This document shows, in pieces, positions 37,330 to 48,592 of a stretch of 64,000 nt of DNA; the first letter of the stretch is position 1, and the number at the start of each line of letters is the position of its first letter. The DNA comes from Pseudacidovorax intermedius. GTDB lineage: Bacteria > Pseudomonadota > Gammaproteobacteria > Burkholderiales > Burkholderiaceae_C. The translations under genes and the position numbers were made by a program. The notes under the pieces are model-generated. The model saw only the letters and a program-made list of their open reading frames with translations, made no database searches and was not told the DNA's origin. The stretch covers positions 1-64,000 of the forward strand of contig NZ_QQAV01000010.1 in assembly GCF_003350475.1 (NCBI RefSeq), written 5' to 3'.

Positions 37330-37336
37330 GGGCCGC

Positions 37337-38134
37337 ATGAACGGCGTGCGGCACTTCCTGCTGGCGCTGCAGTTCTTCACGCGCATCCCGGTCACGGGCC
37401 GGCTGGCGGCCTGGGTGGGCTACAGCCCGCAGATGCTGCGGGGGAGCGCGGCGCATTTCCCGGGCGTCGGCTGGGTGGTTGGGCTGATCGCGGCCGTGGT
37501 GTTCGCGCTGGGGCTTGCCGGCCTGCGGGGGCCGATGGGCGCGCTGGCCGCCGCCGTGCTGGCCACGGCCGTGACGGTCTGGGCCACGGGCGGCTTCCAC
37601 GAGGATGGGCTGGCCGATACGGCCGATGGGCTGGGCGGTTCGTCGCAGCGCGAGCGTGCGTTGGAGATCATGAAGGACTCGCGCATCGGCAGCTTCGGCG
37701 CGCTCGCGCTGGTGCTGGCGCTGGGACTCAAGGCGGCCCTGCTGGCCACGCTGGCGGAGCAGGGCGCGGCGGCTGCCGTGGCGTCGCTGCTCGCTGCCCA
37801 CGTGCTGTCGCGGTTGGCACCCCTGTTCATCATCCGCGCGCTGCCGCATGTGGGCGACAGTGCGACCTCCAAGTCCAAGCCTTTGGCCGATGCCTTGCCC
37901 GCTGGTGCGCTGACGGTGGGCCTGGCCTGGTCCGTGCCTGCCGCGCTGTTGCTGCTGGCTGCTCAGGGCCTGCTGCACGGGCTCGCCGCGCTGCTGCTGG
38001 GCGCAGCTGCGGCGGCGTGGATGTTCCGCCTGCTGGGGCACCGGCTCGGCGGCTTCACGGGCGACGGCCTGGGCGCCACGCAGCAGCTGTGCGAACTGGC
38101 GATCTACCTGGCGCTGGCATGGCGGCCGTGGTGA
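37337..38134 (+). CDS. cobS: adenosylcobinamide-GDP ribazoletransferase (cobalamin synthase)
   Basis: A 265-residue membrane enzyme joining adenosylcobinamide-GDP to alpha-ribazole. Signature segments are LALQFFTRIPV near residue 9, the metal-binding GGFHEDGLADTADGLGG near 92-108, and the MKDSRIGSFG block near 115-124. About five to six membrane helices follow. ATG 37337 was chosen over a longer frame because all homologues start just before the FFTRIP motif. It overlaps cobC. Confidence 0.95.
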   Translation: MNGVRHFLLALQFFTRIPVTGRLAAWVGYSPQMLRGSAAHFPGVGWVVGLIAAVVFALGLAGLRGPMGALAAAVLATAVTVWATGGFHEDGLADTADGLGGSSQRERALEIMKDSRIGSFGALALVLALGLKAALLATLAEQGAAAAVASLLAAHVLSRLAPLFIIRALPHVGDSATSKSKPLADALPAGALTVGLAWSVPAALLLLAAQGLLHGLAALLLGAAAAAWMFRLLGHRLGGFTGDGLGATQQLCELAIYLALAWRPW

Positions 38135-38706
38135 ACGATGCAGAGGGCGCGCTGCCCGCGCTGTGGCTGATGCGGCATGCGCGCGTGCGGGTGGCGCCCG
38201 GGCTGTGCTACGGCATCGCCGAGGTCGAGGCCGACCCGGTGGCCACGCAGGAGGCCGCGGCGCAGGCAGCGCAGCGGCTGCCGCAGGGTATGGCGTTGCG
38301 TTGCTCGCCCGCCCGTCGCTGCCAGGACCTGGCGCTTGCGCTCCATACGCTGCGTCCGGACCTGGTGCCGAGCACCGACCCCCGTCTGGCCGAGATGGAC
38401 TTCGGCGCCTGGGAGGGCCGCCTGTGGTCAGACATCGGCCGGCAGGCCATGGAGGCATGGACCCGTGATTTCGGTGAGACGCCGCCGGGATTGCATGGCG
38501 AGAGCGTGCACCGCTTCCTGGACCGTATCGGCGCCGCCTGGGACGCGTGGCAGCAGGCGGGGCAGCCTGAAGTCTGGATCACCCATGCCGGTGTGATCCG
38601 CGCGGTCGAGCTGATCGGCCAGGGCCGGCGGCGCATCGCCACTGCGGCGGACTGGCCGGCCACCCCCGTGGCCTTCGGCCAATGCACCTTGTGGACAGCG
38701 CCCTGA
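38119..38706 (+). CDS. cobC: alpha-ribazole phosphatase, histidine phosphatase family
   Basis: A 195-residue phosphoglycerate-mutase-fold phosphatase. It has the LMRHARV catalytic motif (Arg-His) near residue 18, CSPARRCQDLA near 63, LAEMDFGAWEGRLW near 90 and THAGVIRA near 155. By context it dephosphorylates alpha-ribazole phosphate or cobalamin phosphate. Either ATG 38119 (16-nt overlap with cobS) or GTG 38131 (4-nt GTGA overlap) could be the start; GTG would remove four residues. It converges with the deaminase gene 10 bp away. Confidence 0.88.
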   Translation: MAAVVNDAEGALPALWLMRHARVRVAPGLCYGIAEVEADPVATQEAAAQAAQRLPQGMALRCSPARRCQDLALALHTLRPDLVPSTDPRLAEMDFGAWEGRLWSDIGRQAMEAWTRDFGETPPGLHGESVHRFLDRIGAAWDAWQQAGQPEVWITHAGVIRAVELIGQGRRRIATAADWPATPVAFGQCTLWTAP

Positions 38707-38716
38707 GCCCCGGGGT

Positions 38717-39238
38717 TCAGCGCCCCGCCCAGAACGCCTTCTGCATCGCCACCGTCTCTGCCGCGATCTCCGGGACCGGCCCGATCAGCTCGACCGGCTT
38801 CTGGCAGTGGTCGAAGACATAGCGCGACGGCACGCTCATCGTCGGGTTCTCGGCGTGGTCGCCCGTGGCCTCAAGCAGCTGATGCTCGGTCATGCCGAAC
38901 ACCACGCGCCCGATGTTGGCCCAGTAGGCGGTGCCGGCGCACATGCAGCAGGGCTCCACGGCGGTGTAGAGCGTGCAGTTCCACAGGAACTCCGGCGTGA
39001 AGTTGGTGGCCGCCACGCGCGCCAGCGTCGACTCGGCGTGGTTGACCGTGTCGATGTTGCATTGCTCCAGCAGCACCGTCTCCTGGTCCGGGCCGACCAG
39101 GATCGCGCCGAAGGGATGGTGGCCCAGCGCCATGGCGCGGCGCGCGACCTCGTTGGAGCGGCGCAGGTGGCGCAGGATCTGTTCTTGCGTGGGGGCGAGG
39201 CCCTGGGGCGGATAGGTCGTCGGCGTGGTGTCGGTCAT
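38717..39238 (-). CDS. nucleoside deaminase, cytidine/deoxycytidylate deaminase fold
   Basis: A 173-residue zinc deaminase. The catalytic NHAESTLAR (His-Ala-Glu) lies near residue 66, and PCCMCAGTAYWANIGRVVFG supplies the two zinc cysteines near 95-115. The TMSVPSRYVF region and length are closest to guanine deaminase/TadA-like free-standing enzymes, not tRNA-specific TadA. The substrate is uncertain. The start at 39236-39238 overlaps the preceding hydrolase stop by 4 nt, so the pair is co-translated. Confidence 0.88.
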   Translation of the reverse strand: MTDTTPTTYPPQGLAPTQEQILRHLRRSNEVARRAMALGHHPFGAILVGPDQETVLLEQCNIDTVNHAESTLARVAATNFTPEFLWNCTLYTAVEPCCMCAGTAYWANIGRVVFGMTEHQLLEATGDHAENPTMSVPSRYVFDHCQKPVELIGPVPEIAAETVAMQKAFWAGR

Positions 39239-39990
39239 GGCAGCAGGGCTTCGAGTTCGGCGGTCAGCAGGTCCGTCAAGGCCTGCGGGGCGGCCAACTG
39301 CGGCACATGGCCGCAGGGCAGGGTGAGGCGGTGGGCGCCGGGGCTGAGCTGCTGCATGCGCGCCTGCAAGGGGTGGTAGACGGACTGGTCGTCCAGACAT
39401 TCCACATAGAAGCGCGGCACGCGGCCGAAGCGTTCGGCGCTCAGCCGGTTGACCATGGCCCGTCCGCTTTCAGGCTGCGGGCGCAGCAGCGCGGCGGCCT
39501 GTGCGGCGGCAGCGGGCTCGCAGTCGTGGACGAAGCAGCGCAGCGCGCCTTCGGCGGGCACGTGGCTGGCGCTGCGGTCGGCGCTCCATTGCAGCCAGGG
39601 TCCGATGCCCGAGAAATCGCGGCCGGGCTGTTCGGCCTGTACCTGCCGGACCAGTTCGCCGAAGCCCACGCCCGAGGGCAGCATCATCCCGGCCAGGTAG
39701 ACCAGGGCGGCCACGCGCTCGGGCAGCGCCTCGGCCACCTGCGAGGCGGTGATGCCGCCGCCGCTGTGGCCCAGCACCACGGCCGGCTCGCCCAAAGCGT
39801 CGATCACGCCCGCCACATGGGCGGTGTAGCTGTCGAGGCTGGCGGGCGCATCGCCCAGCGGCGGCCAGCCATTGCCCGGCAGGTCCACTGCATGCGGTTG
39901 CCAGCCGCGTTCGCGCAGCAGCGGCAGCCAGGCGTCGAAGGCCCAGGCGCCTTGCCAGGCGCCGTGGATGAGGACGATGTGGCGGGTCAT
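39235..39990 (-). CDS. alpha/beta fold hydrolase (esterase)
   Basis: A 251-residue hydrolase with the oxyanion-side motif HGAWQGAWAFDAWLP near residue 9, nucleophile elbow GHSGGG (Ser near 75), and a late CGHVPQ histidine near 226. It resembles plant methyl-ester hydrolase/salicylate-binding-like esterases of about 250 residues. There is no signal peptide, so it is cytoplasmic. It is coupled to the deaminase by a 4-nt overlap; the natural substrate is not evident. Confidence 0.88.
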   Translation of the reverse strand: MTRHIVLIHGAWQGAWAFDAWLPLLRERGWQPHAVDLPGNGWPPLGDAPASLDSYTAHVAGVIDALGEPAVVLGHSGGGITASQVAEALPERVAALVYLAGMMLPSGVGFGELVRQVQAEQPGRDFSGIGPWLQWSADRSASHVPAEGALRCFVHDCEPAAAAQAAALLRPQPESGRAMVNRLSAERFGRVPRFYVECLDDQSVYHPLQARMQQLSPGAHRLTLPCGHVPQLAAPQALTDLLTAELEALLP

Positions 39991-40062
39991 GGCGGCGGTC
40001 GTCGGGTGAAAGGACGGGTGGCGGTGGCTGTGTGGATCAGTTGGTTGAGAAAGGCGCCCGGG

Positions 40063-40710
40063 CTACTTCGTGGCGGGCGCCGGCGTCTTCGGCTTGAAGT
40101 CGCACCAGGCCGCCACGGCGCATTCCCAGCAGCGCGGCTTGCGTGCCACGCAGACGTAGCGGCCGTGCAGGATCAGCCAGTGGTGGGCATGCAGGCGGTA
40201 TTCGGCCGGCACGCGCTTGCCCAGCTTGAGCTCCACCGCCAGCGGCGTCTTGCCCGGCGCCAGGCCGGTGCGGTTGCTGACGCGGAAGATGTGCGTGTCG
40301 ACCGCGATGGTGGGCTCACCGAAGGCCACGTTGAGCACCACGTTGGCCGTCTTGCGGCCCACGCCGGGCAGGGCCTCTAGCGCCTCGCGGCTGCGCGGCA
40401 CCTCGCCGCCGTGCTGCTCCACCAGCATGCGGCAGGTCTCCATCAGGTGGCGGGCCTTGCTGCGGTACAGGCCGATGGTCTTGATGTAGCCCTCCAGGCC
40501 TTCGAGGCCCAGGTCCAGGATGGCCTGCGGCGTGTTGGCCACGGGATAGAGCTTGCGCGTGGCCTTGTTGACACCGACGTCGGTGGCCTGGGCCGACAGC
40601 AGCACGGCGGCCAGCAGCTCGAAGGGGGTGGTGTATTCCAGCTCGGTGGCGGGCGCCGGGTTGGCGGCCTGGAGCGTGGCGAAGAAGGGACCGATGTCGG
40701 CGGCTTTCAT
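40063..40710 (-). CDS. nth: endonuclease III
   Basis: A 215-residue DNA glycosylase/AP lyase removing oxidised pyrimidines. The helix-hairpin-helix LPGVGRKTANVVL carries catalytic Lys120, and Asp138 lies in VDTHIFRV. The C-terminal [4Fe-4S] cluster ligands are Cys187, Cys194, Cys197 and Cys203 (C-x6-C-x2-C-x5-C). Length is normal. It is probably a single transcription unit. Confidence 0.96.
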   Translation of the reverse strand: MKAADIGPFFATLQAANPAPATELEYTTPFELLAAVLLSAQATDVGVNKATRKLYPVANTPQAILDLGLEGLEGYIKTIGLYRSKARHLMETCRMLVEQHGGEVPRSREALEALPGVGRKTANVVLNVAFGEPTIAVDTHIFRVSNRTGLAPGKTPLAVELKLGKRVPAEYRLHAHHWLILHGRYVCVARKPRCWECAVAAWCDFKPKTPAPATK

Positions 40711-40754
40711 GGGGCGGCGATTATGGGGCGCCGCCCCGCGGCTCGGGCGCAGGG

Positions 40755-41579
40755 TCAGCGCAGGAAGACCTTCTGCATGAACTGGGCCACCGGCACCTGC
40801 ATGGCCGCCTGCACGCGCGGCGGCAGCTCCAGCGGACGCATCAGCATCTTGAGGGTGGGGCCGACTTCGAGGTTGGTGCGGATCACGCGGTTCAGGTCCT
40901 GGCTGACCTTGCGCAGGTACTGGGGATCATGGCCTTGTGCAGGCGCCCGGGCGGGCGCGATGTGGCGGATGGCGCAGTCGGCATCCTCGCTCTTGAGTTC
41001 CAGCGTGCGTTTGGCCACCGTGCCGAAGACGCGCGCGCGGCCCAGCTTCTCCTGGGCGCGGTAGCGCCGGTAGTAGCGGTAGAAGTGCTTGTAGTGGTTG
41101 ACCTCGTCGGCCGCGATGCGCGTGGCCAGATCGTGGAAGACCGGCTCGCGGGTGAAGCGCGCCAGTGCCTTGTAGTAGGTGGCAGTTCCGGTCTCGACGA
41201 CGCAGCGGGCCGACATCTCCAGGCCGCGCGTGGGCGCGAGCAGCTCCACCTTGCAGTAGGTGGCGTATTCGGCCAGGAAGGCGTCGTAGGCCGGCTGCCA
41301 GTCGAAGTCGGGCCACACATGCTCCACATAGGCGCGCAGCGCACGTCCGTGCTGCAGCTCTTCGGGCTCCCACTGGCTGCACAGCCAGCCGGCCACCTCG
41401 TCGTCGCCCTCGAAATAGTCGATCAGGTTGCGGGTGTAGAGGTCGGAGCCGCTCTCGATGAAGGAGGCGGAGCAGGCCAGGTAGAAGAGCGTGTCGTCGC
41501 CGCGCGCCTTGTCGATGTCGATGCGCGAGAAGTCGAGGTCATCCAGGGTCCAGTGCGGTTTGGTGGGCACATCCAGCAT
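40755..41579 (-). CDS. ferritin-like di-iron domain protein
   Basis: A 274-residue helical protein starting MLDVPTKPHWTLDDLDFSRI. Repeated di-iron ligand patterns are visible: SQWEPEELQHGRALR, VVETGTATYYKAL and IAADEVNHYKHFYRYYRRY, which give Glu/Glu-x2-His pairs as in ferritin-like or acyl-ACP-desaturase-like folds. AAGGAG is correctly spaced before the ATG at 41577-41579, which excludes a longer frame. Desaturase, hydroxylase or oxidative-stress roles are possible; none is proven. Confidence 0.8.
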   Translation of the reverse strand: MLDVPTKPHWTLDDLDFSRIDIDKARGDDTLFYLACSASFIESGSDLYTRNLIDYFEGDDEVAGWLCSQWEPEELQHGRALRAYVEHVWPDFDWQPAYDAFLAEYATYCKVELLAPTRGLEMSARCVVETGTATYYKALARFTREPVFHDLATRIAADEVNHYKHFYRYYRRYRAQEKLGRARVFGTVAKRTLELKSEDADCAIRHIAPARAPAQGHDPQYLRKVSQDLNRVIRTNLEVGPTLKMLMRPLELPPRVQAAMQVPVAQFMQKVFLR

Positions 41580-41805
41580 GGGTTCTCCTTGCGGGCTTCG
41601 GCGGATGCCGTGCCGGCAAGCCGACACACTAGGGCTTTTACTGTTTCCATTCAGTAGGAAATCGTCACGAACCGTCCGAGCCGTGCTGGATGATGCCCCA
41701 ATTCGCATGCCATTCAGCTGACCGCATGATGACCACCGGCGCCCTGAGCCTCCGACCGGCTTTCGCCGGGAGATCTGTTCCGCGGGCAAGGCCCACATTC
41801 GTCCG

Positions 41806-42351
41806 ATGACCGACCTCCGTCCGCCCGTCCTCTACGTCTTCCTCATGCCCGGCCCGGCCGTCCAGAAGGCGCTGGACGGCCACCGGGCGCGGTGGTACTG
41901 GTCCCAGCCAGCCAAGCGGCCCAAGGCGCACCGGCTGCACCTGACGATGGCGGTACTCGGTCCGCAGCCGGATACGGCGATCGCGGACATCCGGCAGGCG
42001 CTGGCCGCCGTGGACGGCCCGGCCCTGCACCTGCGCCTCGGCGGTGCCCGCGTCTGGACGCACAACGGCGTCGCCGTGCTGCTGGCCGAGGGGGATCCGG
42101 CGCTGGTGCGGCTGCACGCGGACATCGCACAGGTGCTGGGCCGCTGGGTGCCCCAGCCGCCGCCCTGGACACCCCATGTCACGCTGGCGCACCGCGCCTG
42201 GGAGGCGGCTGCGCCGCAGGGCGAGGTCATCGACTGGGCGGTAGACGAATTCCTGCTGGTGCGCTCCTGGCTGCCCCCGCATCCGGTGCACCACGAGGTG
42301 CTGGCCCGCTATCCCTTGCGGGGCGAATCGGCCACACCCCCAAACCTATAA
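41806..42351 (+). CDS. thpR: RNA 2',3'-cyclic phosphodiesterase / 2'-5' RNA ligase family
   Basis: A 181-residue 2H-phosphoesterase with both His-x-Thr motifs: RLHLTMAVLG (about residue 45) and PHVTLAHRA (about 125). These enzymes open 2',3'-cyclic phosphates on RNA and can join 2'-5' linkages. The biological role is unclear. The stop codon overlaps the alaS -10 box. Confidence 0.9.
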   Translation: MTDLRPPVLYVFLMPGPAVQKALDGHRARWYWSQPAKRPKAHRLHLTMAVLGPQPDTAIADIRQALAAVDGPALHLRLGGARVWTHNGVAVLLAEGDPALVRLHADIAQVLGRWVPQPPPWTPHVTLAHRAWEAAAPQGEVIDWAVDEFLLVRSWLPPHPVHHEVLARYPLRGESATPPNL

Positions 42352-42352
42352 T
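42347..42352 (+). promoter_or_regulatory. candidate -10 box of the alaS promoter
   Basis: A consensus TATAAT lies across the thpR stop codon, 99 bp before the alaS ATG. A convincing -35 element at 16-18 bp was not found; the best upstream TTGCGG (42316-42321) is too far away. Confidence 0.45.
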
Positions 42353-42450
42353 CGAATGTTCTGCGAAATCAGGCACTTGGGCCGGCCATCGGGGCCTGCA
42401 TCAGGCGCCCCCAAGCCGCGGCGCACCGCGGTACAGAGCGACCACACCAC

Positions 42451-45075
<2,625 letters not shown>

Positions 45076-45104
45076 TCCGCAGCCGCATTGCTCGCTCCAG
45101 GCAG

Positions 45105-46142
45105 ATGAACGTGCCGCTCGCCTCCCAGCCGCCCGTGCCGGGCGAGGTGCTGGTCATGGGCGCGGGCGCCGTCGGCTGCTACGTCGGTGGCTGCCTGGCT
45201 GCCGCAGGCGTACCGGTGACCTTCATCGGCCGTCCGCGCGTGATGGAGGCACTGGCGGCCCACGGGCTCACGCTGACCGATCGCGATGGCGCACGCCGCG
45301 TTGTCGCCGCGGCCCGATTGCGCCTGACCGAGGCCGTTCCTGCCGATTCGCGACCGGCGCTGGTGCTGCTCACGGTCAAGGGCGGCGCCACGGCGCAGGC
45401 GGCGGCCGAGCTGGCAGCGAGCCTGCCGTCCGGCACACCGGTGCTCTCGCTGCAGAACGGCATCGGCAACGACCGCGTGGTGCAAGAGACCGCGCCCGCG
45501 CTGCGCGCCTTGCCGGGCATGGTGCCCTACAACATCGCCGAGCTGGCGCCCGGTGCCTACCACCGCGGCACGCCGGGCCGGTTGGCAGCACAGGAGGATG
45601 CGGCGCTGCGTGCCTGGGTGCCGGTGTTCGAGTCCGCCGGCCTGCCGCTGGACCTGCAGGCCGACATGGCCGGCGTGCAGTGGGGCAAGTTGCTGCTCAA
45701 CCTCAACAACCCTGTCAACGCGCTGTCGGGCCTGCCGCTGCGCGATGAGCTGCTGGACCGCGGCTACCGCCGCTGCTTCGCCGCGCTGATCGACGAAGCG
45801 CTGGCGGTGCTGCGTGCCGCTGGCATCGAACCCGCACAGATGACCGCTGTGCCGCCCGGCCGATTGCCCGGACTGCTGCGCCTGCCGGACTGGCTGTTCC
45901 GCCGCGTGGCGGCGCCCATGCTCAAGGTCGACGCCAAGGCCCGCTCCAGCATGGCCGACGACGTGGCGCTGGGCCGTCGCACCGAGGTCGATGCGCTGTG
46001 CGGCGCCGTGGTCCGATTGGCCCGCGGCCACGGCCTGGATGCGCCGCGCAACGCGCGCATGGTCGCGTTGATGGATGGCGGCTGGCCCGCGCCGCCGCCG
46101 CGCCTGGGTTCAGCCGAACTGCGGCAGGCGCTGGGGCTCTGA
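45105..46142 (+). CDS. panE: 2-dehydropantoate 2-reductase-like oxidoreductase
   Basis: A 345-residue ApbA/PanE-family reductase. The NADP Rossmann motif VMGAGAVGCYVGGCLAAAGV spans residues 17-36, and LQNGIGNDRVV near 120 and a GVQWGKLLLNLNNPVNALSGL block (catalytic Lys/Asn) near 188-208 follow. The family makes pantoate for coenzyme A, though several paralogues act on other substrates. ATG 45105 is 29 bp after alaS. It is convergent with the TetR gene. Confidence 0.85.
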   Translation: MNVPLASQPPVPGEVLVMGAGAVGCYVGGCLAAAGVPVTFIGRPRVMEALAAHGLTLTDRDGARRVVAAARLRLTEAVPADSRPALVLLTVKGGATAQAAAELAASLPSGTPVLSLQNGIGNDRVVQETAPALRALPGMVPYNIAELAPGAYHRGTPGRLAAQEDAALRAWVPVFESAGLPLDLQADMAGVQWGKLLLNLNNPVNALSGLPLRDELLDRGYRRCFAALIDEALAVLRAAGIEPAQMTAVPPGRLPGLLRLPDWLFRRVAAPMLKVDAKARSSMADDVALGRRTEVDALCGAVVRLARGHGLDAPRNARMVALMDGGWPAPPPRLGSAELRQALGL

Positions 46143-46148
46143 GGGCGC

Positions 46149-46748
46149 TCAGCGCCGCGCGACCAGTGCGGACAGCACGGCGCGCAGCGTCGCGACGGCC
46201 GCCTGCCGTCCGCCCTCGTCGGTGGCCATCTGTGCCCGCACGATGGCGCCGTCGAAGGCCAGGGCCGCGGCATCGGCCAGCAGGCCCTGCAGCGGCCCTT
46301 CCGGCAGCAGTTGCGCGATCACCTGCGTCATCTCCGCCTTGTGAGCCTGCACCACCGCGGCGGCATCGGGCATGGCGGGCGCCAGCTCGACCACGGTGTT
46401 GATGAAGGCGCAGCCGCGGAAGTCCGGCTGCGCGCACCATTCGTCCAGGACGTCGGCGAGCAGCAGGATGTGTGCGCTGCCGTGCGCGGCCTCGCCGGCG
46501 CCATGGCGGCCCAGCGCGTCGATGAACCAGGCCATCCAGCGCGCATGCCGGAGGTCCAGGAAGGCGCGCACCAGCGCATCCTTGCTCGGAAAGTGCCGGT
46601 AGAAGGTGAGCTTGGCCACGCCCGACTCGGCAATCAGCCGGTCCACCCCGGTGGCGCGGATGCCGTCGCGGTAGAACAGGTCGTGGGCGGTCGAGAGGAT
46701 GCGGTCGCGCGCAGGCAGCTCGGAATCCTGGGGGGCAGGGGAGGGCAT
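46149..46748 (-). CDS. TetR family regulator
   Basis: A 199-residue repressor. The helix-turn-helix spans about residues 11-60 (RILSTAHDLFYRDGIRATGVDRLIAESGVAKLTFYRHFPSKDALV). The ligand domain shows the WCAQPDFRGCAFINTVVELA block, typical of TetR proteins related to YxaF/LmrA. The start at 46746-46748 is selected because the operator lies immediately before it. Two matching palindromes in the divergent gap are its likely binding sites. Confidence 0.92.
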   Translation of the reverse strand: MPSPAPQDSELPARDRILSTAHDLFYRDGIRATGVDRLIAESGVAKLTFYRHFPSKDALVRAFLDLRHARWMAWFIDALGRHGAGEAAHGSAHILLLADVLDEWCAQPDFRGCAFINTVVELAPAMPDAAAVVQAHKAEMTQVIAQLLPEGPLQGLLADAAALAFDGAIVRAQMATDEGGRQAAVATLRAVLSALVARR

Positions 46749-46756
46749 GCCGCCAT

Positions 46757-46776
46757 TGTAGACAGGTCTGTCTACA
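46757..46776. promoter_or_regulatory. TetR operator 1
   Basis: A perfect 9+2+9 palindrome, TGTAGACAGGTCTGTCTACA, lies 9 bp before the TetR start codon. An 18-nt core is repeated at operator 2. Autorepression is likely from this position. Confidence 0.85.
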
Positions 46777-46798
46777 TGCAGTATCGTGCGGCCGCCGA

Positions 46799-46818
46799 TA
46801 TAGACAGGTCTGTCTACA
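46799..46818. promoter_or_regulatory. TetR operator 2
   Basis: TATAGACAGGTCTGTCTACA repeats operator 1 with one changed base. The two centres are 42 bp apart, about four helical turns, so two dimers would sit on the same DNA face. It lies 43 bp before the DUF1348 gene. Confidence 0.85.
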
Positions 46819-46860
46819 TCGGCCGCTTTCCACCCTTGCCACCCCAGGAGCCTGACTCTG

Positions 46861-47331
46861 ATGACCGACACCCGCCCACCCCTGCCGCCCTTTACGCTCG
46901 AGACCGCCACCCAGAAGGTGCGCGGCGCCGAGGACGCCTGGAACTCCCGCGACCCGGACCGGGTGGCCCAGGTCTATACCGAGGACACCGTCTGGCGCAA
47001 CCGCACCGAGTTCCCGGTCGGCCGCGAGGCCGCGCGCGCCTTCCTGCAGCGCAAGTGGGCACGCGAACTGGACTACCGGCTGATCAAGGGCCTGTGGGCG
47101 TTCGATGGCAACCGCATCGCGGTGCGCTTCGCCTACGAATGGCACGACGACTCGGGCCACTGGTATCGCAGCTATGGCAACGAGAACTGGGAATTCAACG
47201 CCCAGGGCCTGATGCAGCGCCGCTTCGCCAGCATCAACGACCTGCCGATCGTCGAAAGCGACCGGCGCTTCCACTGGCCGCTGGGCCGGCGGCCGGACGA
47301 CCATCCGGGGCTGGAAGAACTCGGTCTCTGA
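46861..47331 (+). CDS. DUF1348 / nuclear transport factor 2-like protein
   Basis: A 156-residue SnoaL/NTF2-fold protein. Typical DUF1348 segments are [33 protein letters not shown] near residues 18-50 and [23 protein letters not shown] near 107-130. The fold makes a small pocket; no enzyme activity is assigned to the family to my knowledge. It is divergent from the TetR gene across two operators, so it is probably repressed until the ligand appears. Confidence 0.9.
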   Translation: MTDTRPPLPPFTLETATQKVRGAEDAWNSRDPDRVAQVYTEDTVWRNRTEFPVGREAARAFLQRKWARELDYRLIKGLWAFDGNRIAVRFAYEWHDDSGHWYRSYGNENWEFNAQGLMQRRFASINDLPIVESDRRFHWPLGRRPDDHPGLEELGL

Positions 47332-47380
47332 GCTGCACGCCGTGCATCTCGCGGGCACGGCGGTTGCATGCCTCTGGTGC

Positions 47381-48592
47381 ATGGCTGTGCACGATCCTGG
47401 CGCCTTCGCGGGCGCGTTCTCTCCGATGGACCTGGGCGATGGGGTGCCCTGGCACCGTCGCCTGGGCCTGCTGCTGGAGTCCACCGGCGAGGGCATCTTC
47501 GGCATCGACCTGGATGGGCACTGCATGTTCATCAACCGGGCCGGTGCTGCGCTGCTGGGCCATGAGGCCGCCGAGGTGCTGGGCTGCAACATGCACGAGC
47601 TCACGCACCATTCGCATGCCGACGGCTCGGTCTACGCCGACACCGACTGCCCCATCTTCAACGCCTTCCGACGCGGCCTGCCGTGCCGCATCGACAGCGA
47701 GGTGTTCTGGCGCCGCGACGGCAGTTGCTTCGCGGTCGAATACTCCAGCTATCCCATCGTGGACGGCGACACGGTGCGCGGCGCCGTCATCACCTTCGTC
47801 GACATCACCGAGCGAAAGCGTGCCGCGCAGGCCATGCGCGAATCGCGCGACGAGCTGGAGCGCCGCGTGGCCGAGCGCACGGCCGAACTCAGCGCCGCGC
47901 TGAGCCATGTGCGTGCGCTGTCGGCCTGGATGGACTCGGTGCGCGAGGAGGAGCGCACGCGCATCGCCCGCGAAGTGCACGACGAGCTCGGTAGCCTGCT
48001 GGTGGGCATGAAGATGGACGTCGACTGGGTCAACCGCCGCCTGGGCGAGCAGAAGGCGCGCGAACCGGCCGAGGCCGAGGCCATGCGCCTGCAGCTGCAG
48101 GCCAAGTGCGACAACATGAGCCGGCTCATCGAGCGGGCCGTGGACAACGTGGGGCGCATCATCACCGACCTGCGGCCCAGCATCCTCGACCACCAGGGCC
48201 TGTGGGCCGCGCTGGAGTGGCAGGCCAACGAGTTCGTGCAGTCGGCCGAACTGGCGCTGGGCTGGCGCATGGCCGTGGAGGGCGCGCCCGATCTGCCCGA
48301 GCCGGCCGCGATGGCCGTGTTCCGCATCTTCCAGGAAATGCTGAGCAACGTCGTCCGCCATGCCCGCGCGAGCCGGGTCGACATCGACATCCACGTGGCG
48401 AACGGCAGCCTGCACCTGATCGTGAGCGACGATGGCGTGGGCGCGCCGACGCAGGCCTTCCATGCGCCGGGCTCGTACGGCATCCGTGGCATGCGGGAGC
48501 GCGCGCTGCATTTCGGCGGCGGCGTGGACGTGCACAGCACGGTGGGGCAGGGCACCACGCTTCACCTGCGGATGCCTGTCTCATCGACATGA
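47381..48592 (+). CDS. PAS-domain sensor histidine kinase, NarL/UhpB type
   Basis: A 403-residue cytoplasmic kinase. The PAS domain lies at about residues 18-135 (LLESTGEGIFGIDLDGHCMFINRAG...), then a coiled coil (about 145-185). The HisKA_3 domain has phosphoacceptor His200 (IAREVHDELGS), followed by the HATPase_c (about 300-400) with DDGVGAP and GSYGIRGMRERA. The start is uncertain: ATG 47381 was chosen, but GTG 47342 or ATG 47426 are possible. Its stop overlaps the following response regulator by 4 nt (ATGA), the usual pairing. Confidence 0.88.
   Translation: MAVHDPGAFAGAFSPMDLGDGVPWHRRLGLLLESTGEGIFGIDLDGHCMFINRAGAALLGHEAAEVLGCNMHELTHHSHADGSVYADTDCPIFNAFRRGLPCRIDSEVFWRRDGSCFAVEYSSYPIVDGDTVRGAVITFVDITERKRAAQAMRESRDELERRVAERTAELSAALSHVRALSAWMDSVREEERTRIAREVHDELGSLLVGMKMDVDWVNRRLGEQKAREPAEAEAMRLQLQAKCDNMSRLIERAVDNVGRIITDLRPSILDHQGLWAALEWQANEFVQSAELALGWRMAVEGAPDLPEPAAMAVFRIFQEMLSNVVRHARASRVDIDIHVANGSLHLIVSDDGVGAPTQAFHAPGSYGIRGMRERALHFGGGVDVHSTVGQGTTLHLRMPVSST

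Noticed and set aside
46768-46910. Longer start for the TetR gene, at 46910
   Set aside because: The extension would cover both operators and lacks similarity; the start at 46748 has the expected helix-turn-helix placement.
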